Source: Eucommia ulmoides
Lineage: Eukaryota > Streptophyta > Magnoliopsida > Garryales > Eucommiaceae
Direction: 5' to 3'
NCBI GenBank assembly: GCA_016647705.1
Contig: CM028335.1
Coordinates: forward strand, 2,790,001-2,854,000
DNA length: 64,000 bases
Each line of letters starts with the position of its first letter. Within the stretch, counting starts at the first letter, position 1. The position numbers and the translations under genes are program-made. Of this stretch, positions 11,734-23,877 are shown in pieces. Under the pieces are notes generated by a model that was not told the DNA's origin, did no database searches, and worked only from the letters and a program-made list of their open reading frames with translations.

Positions 11734-14719
11734 TGGAGAATAAAAATTATGGATTCCCATCTTGCTTAGTAAGAGATGAAACTGAGATGTATGTAATGCT
11801 TTGGTGAACGGATCAACTAGCTGATTATGTGTAGCAACATACATGGTTTTAATGATCCCAGTCTGTATCTTTTCACGCACAAGATGGCAATCGATCTCAA
11901 TGTGCTTGGTACGCTCATGGTAAATTGGATTGGCGGCAATGTGAAGTGCAGCCTGATTATCACAATAAAGCAAGATAGGTCCTGGATGAAGAATATGAAG
12001 TTCTCGAAGAAGACCAAGTAACTAGACAATCTTCCAAGTAGTGTTAGCCATAACACGATACTCTGTTTCCGCGGAAGAGCGAGAAATGACTTGCTGTTTC
12101 TTGGATCGCCATGAAATAAGAAAAGATCCAAGAAACACACAAAAACCAGTGAGAGATCGTCGTATGTCAGGACATATGCCCCAGTTGGCGTCAGCAAAGG
12201 CCTTGAGTTGGATCGTAGATTTGGCAGAAAAGAAAAGACCTTAGCCTGGAGCCTTTTTTAAATACTAAAGAATACGAAAGGCTCCTTGAAGATGCGAAAT
12301 ACGTGGAGCAGCTAAATACTGACTGAGACGATCAACCGAGTAGCTGAGATCGGGTCTGGTGATAGTAAGGTATAGTACCTTTCCAATCAGTCGTCTGTAT
12401 CTAGTAGGATCAGAAAGCAAGTCACCATCGGAGGCCGATAATTTGAGATTTGGTTCCATAGGAACAAAAACAGGTTTACACCCCAAATATCCTGCATCAA
12501 AAAACAACTCCAGTGCATATTGTGTTGGCAAATTGAGATTCCTACTGCGGAACGTGCTACCTCGATACCCAAAAAATACTTAAGATGACCCAAATCTTTT
12601 ATTTTGAACTTCTTACCAAGGGTTGATTTAAGAGTCTCCATGACTGATGAATTATTGCTAGCAATAATAATATCATCGACATAAACCAACAATGCCAAAG
12701 ACAAATTACCAGCAACTTTGATAAACAAGGAGTGATCACAAGCAGACTGAGTAAATCCTTCGGAAAGCAAGACAATGGAGAACTTATGGAACCATTGTCT
12801 GGAAGCTTGTCGTAAGCCGTATATAGATTTGTGGAATTTATAAACGGCATTTAGAGGTAAAATGTCCCCCTGTCGACGAGAATAACCTGGTGGTATGTTC
12901 ATATAAATTTCTTCAGCGAGATCACCATGGAGAAATGCATTGATGACATCCAGTTGGGTAAGATTCCACCCTGAAGTAGCAGCTAAAGAGTAAAATTTTA
13001 ACAGTAACCAATTTGGCTATGGGGGCAAAAGTGTCAAGAAAATCAATGCCCTCGTGTTGGGTAAATCTCTTGGCCATGAGACGTGCCTTATAACATTCAA
13101 CAGTACCATCCGCTAGAAATTTGGTTTTGTAGACCTATTTACAACCCACCGAATGTTTGCCAGGAGGTAATAAAACAATAGACCAAGTTCCATTGCTTTC
13201 CAAAGCACCCAATTCCACGTTCATGGCCTCACGCCAAACCTGGTGCTCAACGGCATCGAAAAAAGATGTGGGATCAGTGTAGGAAGAAATAGTTAATATG
13301 AAATGGTGATAGGATTGGAAAAGGCGATGATAACTAATAGAAGAAGACAATGAATAGGGAGCGGATTTGGAGGAAGTAACCACAGAAGCAGTACGAGAAT
13401 GAGTGACAATGTAACAATGATAATCTGATAAGTGGGACGGTCGTTTAGTGACATGATGAGGACGATAAGGAATAGTGGAAGATGAAGAAGGTTAGAGAAG
13501 TAATGGGAGGCACGTCCGAAGAAGGAGGAATGTCAGGGCCGGGAGAGATATGAAGAGGAAGAACATGATCATGAAAGAAGTCATGAAGAACGGATGGAGA
13601 TTGGGAATTAGAAAATGGAAAGATGGTTTCATTGAAGTGAACATTTGCGAGAAATGTAGACGGTATTACTCTCTAAGTCAAGAAGTTTGCATCCTTTGTA
13701 CCCGAAAGGATAACCAAGGAATACAGAACTGCGAGTACGAAGAGAAAACTTGGTACGATGGTTAGGAAGAGTGGAACCATAACAGAGACACCCAAAAGTA
13801 CGTAAGTGGGTGTAAGTAGGTTCGGTACCATGTAACATCTCAAATGGAGTTTTGTTGGCTAAGAAGGGTAATAGTGTTCGATTAATCAAATAAACAGCGG
13901 TGAGAATACAATCACCCCAATAACAAAGAGGAACACAAGATTGAAAGAGAAGTGCCCGAGCTACATTAAGGATATGTTGGTGTTTTTGCTCAACAACATA
14001 ATTTTTTTCCGGTGTGTCAACACAAGAATGATAAGGAAGAATACCTTTAGAGCGAAAAAAATTAGTAAAGGCCAATTCAGGGGCATTATCGACGCGAACA
14101 AATTTGATGGATTTGGTATATTGGGTGTGGTTGAGATTGTAAAACTCGAGAAAAATGTTGAGCACATCAGATTTAGCCCGTAAAAGATAAACCCAAGTAG
14201 CTCGAGTGCAATCATCAACAATAGTGAGAAAATATATGTGTCCGGCGATAGTGGAAAGATGAAAAGGTCCCCAAATGTCAATATGAATGAGATCAAAAGG
14301 TTGGGCGAACATGTGATTATGATAAATGAAAGGGAGACGTTTTTGTTTAGCCATATGACAAATGCAAAATGAGAAAAAAAAAATGGGACGAAGAATTGGG
14401 AAATTGTAATTCATTATGAAGCATTTGAACTTTTACATGAGATAGATGTCCAAGGCGAAAATGCCAAATATCACATTTAGACATTAAAGAACAAGAAGAA
14501 ACTGAATAAAAAAATGAAACTCCCAATTCCAAAAAATGGAGGTTGTGATGGCGGCTACTCTTCCTAATCGTCAAGCCCCAAGTAGGGTCCTAAATAACAC
14601 ATGTAGAAAACGAAAAAGTAATAAGGCAAGAATGGGTAAGAGTGAGAGCACTTACACTAAGAAGATTAAATGAAAACGTGGGAACAAACAGTACATTGTG
14701 TAAGATTAAGGAATTGGAT
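11728..14719 (-). pseudogene. copia pol remnant: preintegrase, integrase, reverse transcriptase, RNase H
   Basis: On the minus strand from high to low coordinate there is a GAG-preintegrase block (WHFRLGHLSH, about 14470), then integrase at 13629-14414. The integrase DDE residues sit in HIDIWGP (D46 of that frame), VRVDNAPEL (D109) and VVEQKHQHIL (E142). Reverse transcriptase is at 12265-12902 with YGLRQASRQW and the catalytic YVDD at about 12672-12683. RNase H ([28 protein letters not shown]) ends with a stop at 11728. Frameshifts lie near 12530, 12200, 13135-13600 and 14420, so no single open frame remains. The catalytic motifs are still readable but the gene is dead. Confidence 0.93.
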
Positions 14720-14724
14720 AAGGG

Positions 14725-15612
14725 TGACGCGCCCCGTTTTTTCAAAAAGGAAAAGAATATTAAATAATAAATAATAATTAAGCTTAAGGAAAGAGGGATT
14801 TTTAAAACGCCGATTTTCTCAAAAATATAATTAGGCCGTTTTAAAAAATAAAGAGTCACCACCTAGTATTGGGTTTAAATGGTGTGTTAGGTCACCGAAT
14901 TTTTAGAAAATAATTTAAAAGGCCTAAGTAAAAATTAACTCCAAAAAATGTGGTCAAGCCAAAGATTCATTTAAAGGCTCGGGGGTCAGTTACGCTCGGG
15001 GAATGTGTTAGGCACCCCAAACGCCCGTTCGAAAACGGTACCTTATGTCCAATTAAGTCCAATTAGTTTAGTCCGAATGTTTTATTTTATTTTGAAATCA
15101 TTCCCTTCTTATAAAATCCTTTTGGTATTTTCACAAATACGGTGGGACGAGTTTTTGAATTTTTTGGGAATGTTCCCCGGGTATAACCTCTTATCGAATA
15201 TTAAGGATTCGACAAGGATAGTCCTTGGGGGGTTTTATGTATGTTTCCAAGGGACTTCTTTAATTTGAATAGGCAAACTAAAAATAGAAAAATGAGATTT
15301 GAAAATATGAATGTAAAACTACATCTAAATGAATTTTATTTTTTTATTTTTTTTAAGTGACTAAATAAAAAAATAAATGATTAAATTTAATGAATGAAAA
15401 GTGTAAGTGGTGAAAGTGTACTAAACATGCCGTCTAAATAGTGCAACGAGTAAATATGCTAGATGGATGCAAAAAAAAATTATTTTTAAGTTTGCTCGAT
15501 TAATTTAAAAAAGTCTCGATTTGAAATTTTCTCAAATTCTATGGATATGAGAATTAAGGGAGGTTTCGCAGAAACAATTTAGGTGAAATTAATCTTTCCG
15601 AAACTTAAACGA
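14725..15612 (-). repeat. Tat-like 3' LTR, truncated
   Basis: It is collinear with 20109-20988 from TGACGCGCCCC to 'ctttccgaaacttaaacgaaa', then the two diverge completely. About 1.46 kb of the LTR present in the partner is missing here, either deleted or replaced by recombination. Confidence 0.8.
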
Positions 15613-15912
15613 AATTGTCCGTTTAAAGGATCATTTAAAGTGATGAAAAAAAAAAGACTCATGACGAGACTCGTGACGAACAATTGTCCATTTAAGGATC
15701 GTTTCGAGTAAATAAAGAATGATTCATGACGATACTCATGACGAACAATTGTCCGTTTAGAGGATCGTTTAGAGTAATGAAAAAAAGGGACTCATGATGA
15801 TACTCATGATGAACAATTGTCCGTTTAGAGGATCGTTTAGAGTAAATAAAGAATGACTCGTGACGATACTCATGACGAACAGTGTCTGTTTAGAGGATCG
15901 TTTAGAATAATC
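15612..15912 (-). repeat. about 68-bp tandem repeat at the truncated LTR junction
   Basis: Four to five imperfect units contain 'gacgaacaattgtccgttta' and 'aggatcgtttagagtaa', alternating with 'gactcatgacgatactcatg'. It begins exactly where the two LTR copies stop matching. Confidence 0.8.
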
Positions 15913-17683
15913 TAAAAATAACTCAAGCTCCAAACCACTTAGCTGGGGACAAAAGAAAGTCCAAAGATATAAAATATGCCCCAGCTTGTAGCTGGGCAAA
16001 AATAAGAGAGCAAAGATATAAAATGTGCCCCAGCCTTTGGCTGGGGCCATTCTTGGATGACCGAACCTTTACAGGTTGCCTACGTACCTTAGCATTATGC
16101 CAAGGATCAGGTTTAGTGTAATTTACTGAACGCCCCTTTCAGGGCAAAACACATACCTGGATGCTTATTTAGAACTTCTGAATTTTCAGTAATAAGAGTT
16201 TCTAATTTGAGTAGGAGGGTAAGAAGTCCTAGTGATAGGGAAATCCAAGCTTCTAGTCCCTTTGAGATCCATGTAAAATAACACTTTCAAAACAAAATCT
16301 TAGTCTGAAAAATTGTTACCTTTGATGACTCACAATTCCGTTCCCCCCTTTCATCCTTAATCGCTTCGGCTGATGGTGCTTGGATCGGAGTGATATCGAG
16401 ATATTATTCCATTTGATTTTAGAAGCTTCTCTTTCCAACTCAGGGCCTGACATGCCACGGGGATGATTCAATGAGACTTTTTTTTTTTTTTTTTTACTTC
16501 TGATATTTCACTTTTCAACTCATGGGAGGGTCTAACATGCTTCATCAAGGTCTCTTTAGCTTACTCGACTGAATTCTTGTCTTTTCAAATTTCTAGGTGA
16601 TTCATTGCTTGGGGTTTTAATACTCTTGTTTGCTCTGTGTTTTCTCAAGTTCTGCAAAACTGATTTAGTCCAAAAAAAATGGAAAAATGTCAAAAATTAC
16701 TAAAACGAGTACCTTCAATGCCCGATATGATTTTATGTGAGATCTTGAGTCGGATTGTAGAGGAATACGATTTCAATACATTTTCAGACCATGACCAATG
16801 TTTCTTTTCACAGATTCTAATTCCATTCAAATACATCAAGTTCTGATTCTGAAAAATATTGTTTGCCCGCCAATTTGGACCGAGGCGAAAAACTTGAACA
16901 AATCAATCTATCATCTTTCTTTCATCTTCAAATCTCTTCCACATTTGCAGTAACGCTTCTTGTTCAGTTACCCCACATTTTTATTTTTATTTTTAATAGA
17001 TGATCGAACTTACATTGGTTCAGAGGCAGCCGAGCTTATCAATGAACTTGATCTTCTTTGCGAATTAAGACCTTCTTGCAACATTTGAGAGTTTCTTCAT
17101 TGGGATCTTTGGCCTGGGATGATTGTGTTATCATTTTTCTATTGACAGCAAACGAACCAAGATGTTGACACCCGATTTTATCAAATCATTAAAGGACCAC
17201 TGGAGACGGCTTGATCAACTTGCAACGATATATCAAGGAATCGTTAGGGAAATGGAAGCCAATCTTGATTTTTTAATCCTTCAGTACTCTGGAATTGCTG
17301 TCGGATTCAGGGGGCCTTTTGGATCTCACCATCGTTTGGCTGAACATAATCTTTCTTTGTTGCTATTCCCATTGGATCGTGGTCTAGTTCTGTATTGAAA
17401 TCATATACTTTCATCCTCGCTCCGTCACATCACATACAACATATGCAGGCAATTTTGGGTACCTGAAAGAGTAATATTCAAACATTAGACCACAATTTTG
17501 GATAAAACAGTATTGCATTTATTGAAATTTAAAATCCATTACAGAGCAAATCCTTTTCCATCCGAAAGACCAATGGGGATGGAAAGGTAAGTGAAGATTT
17601 TTCAATTTTATCAAAAATACCTAGCAAATTGAAAGTAAACAAAAAACTCAGTTTTGCAGCCTTTAGATTTTTCAAATCGAGTC
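15913..17683 (-). other. non-coding interior of the Tat-like element
   Basis: This is where pol would be expected, but no reverse transcriptase, RNase H or integrase motif is seen in any frame. Two neat hairpins are present: 15977-15998 (TGCCCCAGCTtgtaGCTGGGCA, one imperfect position) and 16027-16047 (perfect nine-base stem around TTT). A plus-strand frame at 17123-17398 matches nothing I know. Confidence 0.6.
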
Positions 17684-19536
17684 TCAGGCACATAACTCGC
17701 TCCCATCTTCACCAATATTTTGGTAAAGATTAACTTCACCACTCTTTGAAGGTGTATGCTCAGGTACCGGATTCTGCTGACAGTTTGGTGAACCAGTCTC
17801 AGGTTTTTTAGGAAACGTGATGGCTCCCGTCCGTATGAACTCCTGGATCTTGTCTTTTAGCTGAAAGCACTGCTCGGTCGCATGTTCTCTGGTTCCCGAG
17901 TGGTATTTACAGAAAGCATTTGAAGAAGCTGCTTTACTCCCAGGTTTAACTTCGTAGAATGGAAGGGGTGTCAGCATCCCCTGCTTCAAACAACTCTGGT
18001 ACAACTCGGTGATTGAGATCAGAAGGTCTAGTGATTTCTTGTCATCGTTTCGGAAGTTTCCCCCAGTAGCACGAGGCAAATTGCCTTGATGGTATTAGGT
18101 TCTTAGCTTTAAGGTGTGGTTAGGAATTTGAGATGGTAGATTTTGGTTTGGATGATATGAGGGTGTTTGGTAGGCTTGGGGATAATATTGGGGAGTGTGG
18201 TTTTGGTAAGGTAGAGATGCGTTTTGGTTGTAGCGGGGATAGCTTTGGGAATAGGGTTGGTTCCGAGGGTAATGTTAGCTTTGGCGATTTTAAGAGGAAT
18301 AGTTGCGATATTGGTTATTCTGGTTCAGGTGGTTTTAGGGACAAGAAGCATGGGGATTGTTTTGGTGGAGGGTTTGTTGGGGGGAAAACGATGACGGCTA
18401 CCTCATCTTCTCTTTTCTTTGGAGGAGCTAACCTTTTTGTCGAGTCGAGCGAGGCCCCTTCAATCTTTATATTTCTTATTCCTTCTTCTGTCACCTCGAC
18501 TTGCTTGATCGAATCACCGAATGATGTCATTGCTATGCTCGATAGATCTCGATAGAACGGTGGTGTCTGGATTGACTTGAATATCTCCAACTGAGCCTCC
18601 TCGCTCAGCCTAGGGACAACTTTGGTAGCTTCTTCCCTTCAACGGGTAGTATACCTTCGAAAGCTTTCATCTTTTCTCTTTAATATCTAGTAGAGAGTAT
18701 TACGGTCCGGCGCAACATCTTTATTGTACACATACTATTCACAAAAGGCCTCTACCAGATCCTTGAACGTCTTAATCTGCACCAGGTCTAAGGTCATGTA
18801 CCAGCTAAGCGTCGGTCCTTTCAATGATCGACGGAACATCTTCAGACAAAGGTCTTCGTTCTGAGCATGAACCCCCAACTCCTTGTTGTAGATACTGACA
18901 TGCCATTCGGGGGGGGCCAATACCGTCATACTTCGTGAACTCCAGAACTACAAAGTTTTCTGGATACACCACCCGGGGTGGTGTTGACAGGTCTTTGTAC
19001 GCCGCTTTTCTGGATGGCTTCTTCCTTTTTAGTTATTCTATGGTTTTCTCCAATTCCTTCATTTTTAGAACCTAGGCTGGAGGAGGTCCATCTTCGTTTC
19101 TGTTTATAATTTCAACGTTCGGGGCCGGTCGATTAGCATTTGGATCATTCAGCGGAGCAACGACCCTCTCCAGGTGGATGAAGATCTGGGCTGCGGAAGA
19201 GGCCAAACCTTCGGGTGGAGCCTGATAGATATGCCCCTGGCTGGGGTATACTGGTGCTCCATAGGTGAAAGGATGAGGGCCCATCTGGGGTCCATAGTAG
19301 ACTGATCCCGCGAAGTTCGGGCCGACATGGTTCGGATTCAGCACAGAGTTCTCCATCTCAATACTTGGAGGGTTTCCAGTTGGTGATTCAATCACAGGAG
19401 TTTCACTAGATGGGGGAACAGGTGCCTCCTCAGGTCGGCTAAGTTCGTTAATCTTTTCCCTCAGCATGTCAATGGTTTCCTGCATACGAGCCATCTGGGC
19501 CGCACGGGGAGATTCAGGATTGCTTTCTGATGTCAT
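17684..19536 (-). pseudogene. Tat-like gag remnant
   Basis: Reading starts at MTSESNPESPRAAQMARMQET (about 19536), followed by a short coiled-coil-like stretch and a Pro/Gly/Tyr-rich region to 19072. Past a stop and a frameshift comes the retrotransposon gag core (ELGVHAQNEDLCLKMFRRSLKGPTLSWY, 18735-18929), then a Lys/Pro-rich linker. At 17684-18079 there is a zinc-knuckle-like CKYHSGTREHATEQC block. At least five stops and one frameshift disrupt it. A longer open frame begins 29 codons upstream at 19623, but the MTSES start matches family style better. Confidence 0.82.
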
Positions 19537-19623
19537 CTTGGAGTGAGTCTGGGCCCGGCTGCGAGTAAAGATCGGACTTCGGATGGGAAAAACCAGAATT
19601 GCTTTTCTTGGACCAATTTTCAT

Positions 19624-20086
19624 GTCTCGTCATGTTCTTACAACAAACCCATTTATTAGTCCACGTGGGTTTTATGTAGTCTTAAAATCCATTCGAGTTC
19701 GAAGTTTTCAATTCCGATAACGACCAATCAAAACAGATAATGATTTGTGAAAATTCTTTTGTTACTTAATCGGTATTGGAAACTTTAAACTGTTCGGTTT
19801 TCAAGACTTCCTAAGACATCATTAATCCATCAGGTATCAAACCCTCTTCCACGTCTCATACTCATAGAATCCTGTGGGGATAATATGGATACAAGATGAC
19901 CGTACTTGTGTCGGAGGTTTTACAACAATATAAGAGTCCGAGAGAAAATAACGAAAAGAAGAAAGGAAACAAACATCACAACTCATTTACAAAAATAAAA
20001 GAAAAAGATAACAAAAAAAATAAATATAACATTCGGACATGGAATACTTGGACTTATTTGGATATATTAGGCTCGACCCTCTAATT
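19624..20086 (-). other. untranslated leader of the Tat-like element
   Basis: This is the stretch between the primer binding site and gag on the minus strand. It has an A-rich tract at 19930-20040 on the plus strand. No coding sequence is recognised. Confidence 0.5.
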
Positions 20087-20106
20087 GATCCCCAACGAAG
20101 TTGTCA
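20087..20106 (-). other. Tat-like primer binding site
   Basis: Two bases inside the 5' LTR, the minus strand reads TGACAACTTCGTTGGGGATC. This resembles the TGGCGACTCCGTTGGGGATC type of primer site used by Tat/Ogre-group elements, with changes of the kind C/G-to-T/A decay produces. The tRNA identity (probably Arg) is from memory of the family. Confidence 0.6.
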
Positions 20107-20108
20107 GT

Positions 20109-22454
20109 TGACGCGCCCCATTTTTTCAAAAAGGAAAAGAATATTAAATAATAAATAATAATTAAGTTTAAGGAGAGAGGGATTTTTAAAGAGCCGATTT
20201 TCTCAAAAATATACTTAGGCCGTTTTAAAAAATAAGGAGCTGCCACCTAGCATTGGGTTTAAATGGTGTGCTAGGTCACCGAATTTTTAGAAAATAATTT
20301 AAAAGTCCTAAGTAAAAATTGACTACAAAAAATATGGTCAAACCAAATATTCATTTAAAGGCTCGGGGGTCGGTTATGCTCGGGGAAGGTGTTAGGTACC
20401 CCAAGACGCCCGTCCAAAAACTGTACCTTATGTCCAATTAAGTTCAATTAGTTTAGTCCGAGTGCTTTATTTTATTTTGAAATCATTCCCTTCTTATAAA
20501 ATCTTTTTGGTATTTTCACAAATAAGGTGGGACGAGTTTTTGAATTTTTTGGGAATGTTCCCCCGGTATAACCTCTTATCGAATATTAAGGATTCGACAA
20601 GGATGGTCCTCGGGGGGTTTTATGTATGTTTCCGAGGGACTTCCTTAATTTAACTAGGCAAACTAAAAATAGAAAAATGAGATTTGAAAATATGAATGCA
20701 AAACTGCATCTAAATGATTTTTTTTTTTTAAGTGACTAAATAAAAAAATAAATGATTAAATTTAATGAATGAAAAGTGTAAGTGGTGAAAGTGTACTAAA
20801 CATGCCGTCTAAATAGTGCAACGAGTAAATATGCTAGATGGATGCAAAAAAAATTATTTTAAGTTTGCCCGATTAATTTAAAAATGTCTCGATTTGAAAT
20901 TTCCTCAAATTCTATAGATATGAAAATTAAAGGAGGTTTCTCGGAAACAATTTAGGTGAAATTAATCTTTCCGAAATTTAAACGAAATCCCACGAAAAAT
21001 TTATCGAGGGAAGGGATTTCTTAAAACCGTTCGTTTCTAAATTCCACTCGGGTCGGGGAATGAAAACGAGGCCATGGAAAACTCTCATGCGATTTATCGG
21101 ATCGTCGGATTTAACTTGAGGTTCGTAAAGATTAAGTTCTACCAATAAAATTTTTTTTTTTTTTTTTTATTTTCTCCTTTTTGATTTTTGATTTTTCTTT
21201 TATTTCTTAGAGTTTTGATAAAAAGAATAAAATAAACAAAAATAAAAATTGCAGGAAAATAAAAAAATCAAATGCAACAATATAAATAATGAAACATCCT
21301 TCACCTCACGCTCGGGGTTAAGGGAAACCCGTTCCGACGTTTTCACCGGATCATCAGACGACTTTTCTTTTTCTTTTTCTTTTTTTTTTTGTAAACGAAA
21401 CAAAAAATACAAAAACAAAATAAATAAAAAACAACGAGTGTCCTCGTCTAAACGATTAAAGGTTTAGATTGAGAATGGAGAATCTCGTCCTGGCATTTTT
21501 CATTGAGTCATCGGACGACAATAAATAAATAAAATTTGTAAGAATTTAAACTATCGAGATATTTAAATAAACTGGAAAAAAAAAAAAAAAACCCATACTT
21601 GTTCTAGGTTAAGAATCTTGACGCTTGAGTTTTTCTCTCACGCGGATAGCTTCCCGATTTTTTTTTGAGAATCACGCTTCTAAAGGGGGTGACTCATCTC
21701 AATTTCTGAATGAATAAAGTGGGAGGAGGAGGGTCCTATTTATAGGAAAAGATTAAGCATGAAAAATACTTTAGGAAACCCTAAAACTAGGTCTGGCCAC
21801 TAAAGCCTAGTCCACGTTGGACTGGGAAAGGGCAAAATCGTAAATAAATGACAAAAATGAGAGCTCTAGGGTTGCGTGCACATGTAAAACACGCTCCCCT
21901 ACCGTCGCCTTACCAGGTTTCGCCACGTAACAGTGATTTTATTTTTTTACCTGTATGCGCCGACAGGGGTAGGACCCCCGCCACCCCTATCTCTTCCTTT
22001 CTCTCTCTTCTCTCTCTCTCTCTCTAGCACTGTAGGCGATGGGCAGGCCGCCCCACCTGCCTTCCTCCCTCTCTCTCTCTCTCTCTCTCTCTAGCACTGT
22101 AGGCGATGGGCAGGCCGCCCCACCTGCCTTCCTCTCTCTTTCTCTCTTTTCTTCTATTTTCTTCTCTCTTTTACCGATCTCTCTCTCTCTCTCTCTCTCT
22201 CAAGTTTTGGACCCAAAGAGGTCCCACTCCTTTTCCTTTTTTCATTTCACTCCTATTTTTCTCATTATTTCAATTTCAATCCCATTTTATTTTCTTCTTC
22301 CAATTTCACACCCCCTTTCCATATTTTATTTTATTTTATTTATTTATTTATTTTATTTTTTTGGAACAAATGAAATAAAACAAATTTAGCTATAAAATGA
22401 AGCATAATTATTTTTATTATTTTTTAGCGGGACGGTCAAAATGTCGTGTTTATA
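20109..22454 (-). repeat. Tat-like 5' LTR (about 2.35 kb)
   Basis: The low-coordinate edge is TGACGCGCC. The high-coordinate edge ends in TA, probably a decayed CA. It contains poly-T and CT microsatellite runs (21360-21390, 22000-22200) and a duplicated 'agcactgtaggcgatgggc' block. It matches 14725-15612 for about 890 bases with roughly 7% differences. Confidence 0.8.
22010..22131. repeat. duplicated 67-bp block with CT microsatellites inside the Tat LTR
   Basis: The phrase 'agcactgtaggcgatgggc' plus 'aggccgccccacctgccttcc' occurs at about 22025 and 22092, each preceded by a CT run. A third CT run follows at 22169-22201. This is ordinary microsatellite-assisted duplication. Confidence 0.85.
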
Positions 22455-23821
22455 AATGGCACAGTACCAATACGAGTGATAGAAACATTATAACCGTTGG
22501 GAAGTGTAATAATGGTGTTGTGTATTATGGTGGAATGAGAAAACAAAGAAATAGAGCAACAAACGTGATGTGTGGCACCAGTGTCAATAACCCAAGTATT
22601 TGGAAGAACCAAACGTTTACTATTGAGATTAGGAACCGAAGATGTCATGGCAGTTGGAGACTCAGAAGTGGAGATGCCAGTAGAATGAAGCTGCAAGTTG
22701 AGATAGGAAATGAGTTGTTGAACTTGATTAGGAGAAAGATAGTCGGAAGGGGTGGAAATTGCCGAAATAGTAGCAACGATTGGTGAAGGAGTGGTCAAAC
22801 AGTGGTGGGTTGGTTTGAATGAAAGAAAATTGTGATGGGTTGAGGATTGAATTTTGGGCTGGGGTTTATATCCAGGAGGGAAACCATGAAGCTTGTAACA
22901 CTGGTCCACCGTATGGTTAGTGAGCCCACAATAAGAACACTAGGTTTTGTGACGCCGATAGCGAAACGACGAAGAGAATGAATTCTCCATGGCCGAAGCA
23001 ATTGAAGGCGAAGAGGCTGTGACACCGAAAACAAGAGAATCAAGCGGTGCAGAAGATCCAACACCTAGGGTTCGTTGCCTCTTCTCCTGAACAACGAGAT
23101 TGAACGCTTTGACAATAGAAGGTAGATGATCCATCATCAAAATTTGGCCACGAATACCAACATAGGATTCGTTGAGGCCTATGAGAAATTGCATTACACG
23201 TTCATGTGATTACTAATCGGTCCATAATTTCATACCCCCACATTGACAAAGAGGAACGGGTTGGAAGTTCTTGAGCTCATCCCAAAGGGTTTTCAATCGA
23301 GTAAAGTAAGTGTTGATGTCAAGATATCCTTGAGAAAGATCATGAAGTCGCTGCTTGATCTGGAAGATATGAGGAGCATTGCTCTGACGAAATCGTTCTT
23401 GAAGATCAGTCCAGACAGCTTGTGCAGTATCGAGGTAGAGAAGACTATCGGCGATATTTTTGGCGACGGCATTGAGAAGCCAGGAGATTACCATACTATT
23501 GTAACGAGACCATATACCAGCAGATGGATCATCGGAAGGGGGTTAATGAAGAGTGCCATCAACGAAGCCAAGCTTATTCTTGGTATTGAGGGCCATCGTC
23601 ATCGCACGCGTCCAGGTACTGTAATTAGGGCCAGTAAGTATGTGAGAAACAAGGGCTATGTCCGGATGATCCCCACTATGGAGGAAGAAGAGGCTATGAA
23701 TGTTATCCATGGGAGTGGGTTCCATTTGAGATTGGGTAGTGGTGGAAGAAGAAAGTGGAGTGAGTGGTTGAAAGCGATTATTGATGGCGATAGGCTATTG
23801 ATTGCCACCGCTATGAGCCAT
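22455..23821 (-). pseudogene. copia gag and protease remnant
   Basis: It starts at an ATG read from 23821, the first Met downstream of the primer binding site, but has a stop after eight codons. Then come the gag N-terminal block (LTGPNYSTWTRAM, about 23640), the UBN2-type gag core (VWTDLQERFRQS...TYFTRLKTLWDEL, 23260-23410), an intact CCHC zinc knuckle (C-x2-C-x4-H-x4-C at 22898-22939) and the protease motif WVIDTGATHH (about 22565-22591). The Tat element interrupts the frame just after IGTVP. Several nonsense mutations and at least two frame changes separate the pieces. Confidence 0.93.
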
Positions 23822-23865
23822 GATGGCTTAACTGAAGATTTGCTATGTGCAAAAAAGAGAAAATT

Positions 23866-23877
23866 CTTCTGATGCCA
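23866..23877 (-). other. copia primer binding site, split by an insertion
   Basis: The minus strand reads TGGCATCAGAAG, close to the plant initiator-Met primer site TGGTATCAGAGC. It should abut the 5' LTR, but a 2.7-kb LTR-type element separates it from the LTR edge at 26579. The first five bases are duplicated as TGGTA at 26574-26578. Confidence 0.85.

Larger units (their letters stand above)
14725..22454 (-). mobile_element. Ty3-type (Tat-like) gag-only LTR retrotransposon nested in the copia element
   Basis: Direct repeats starting TGACGCGCCCC at 14725 and 20109 are its LTR ends, and the gag remnant reads on the minus strand. The flanking pentamers are aaggg (14720-14724) and aatgg (22455-22459), which differ at one base. 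With this boundary the interrupted copia frame resumes in phase, supporting the ends. There is no reverse transcriptase, integrase or RNase H, so it matches the non-autonomous gag-only (TR-GAG) type. The Tat assignment rests on the gag style and PBS type and is moderate. Confidence 0.85.

Noticed and set aside
17123-17398. 91-codon plus-strand frame inside the Tat-like element
   Set aside because: It is antisense to the element and matches no retrotransposon domain.
23243-23872. 209-codon plus-strand frame
   Set aside because: It is the complement of the copia gag, which is recognisable on the minus strand with its zinc knuckle and protease.
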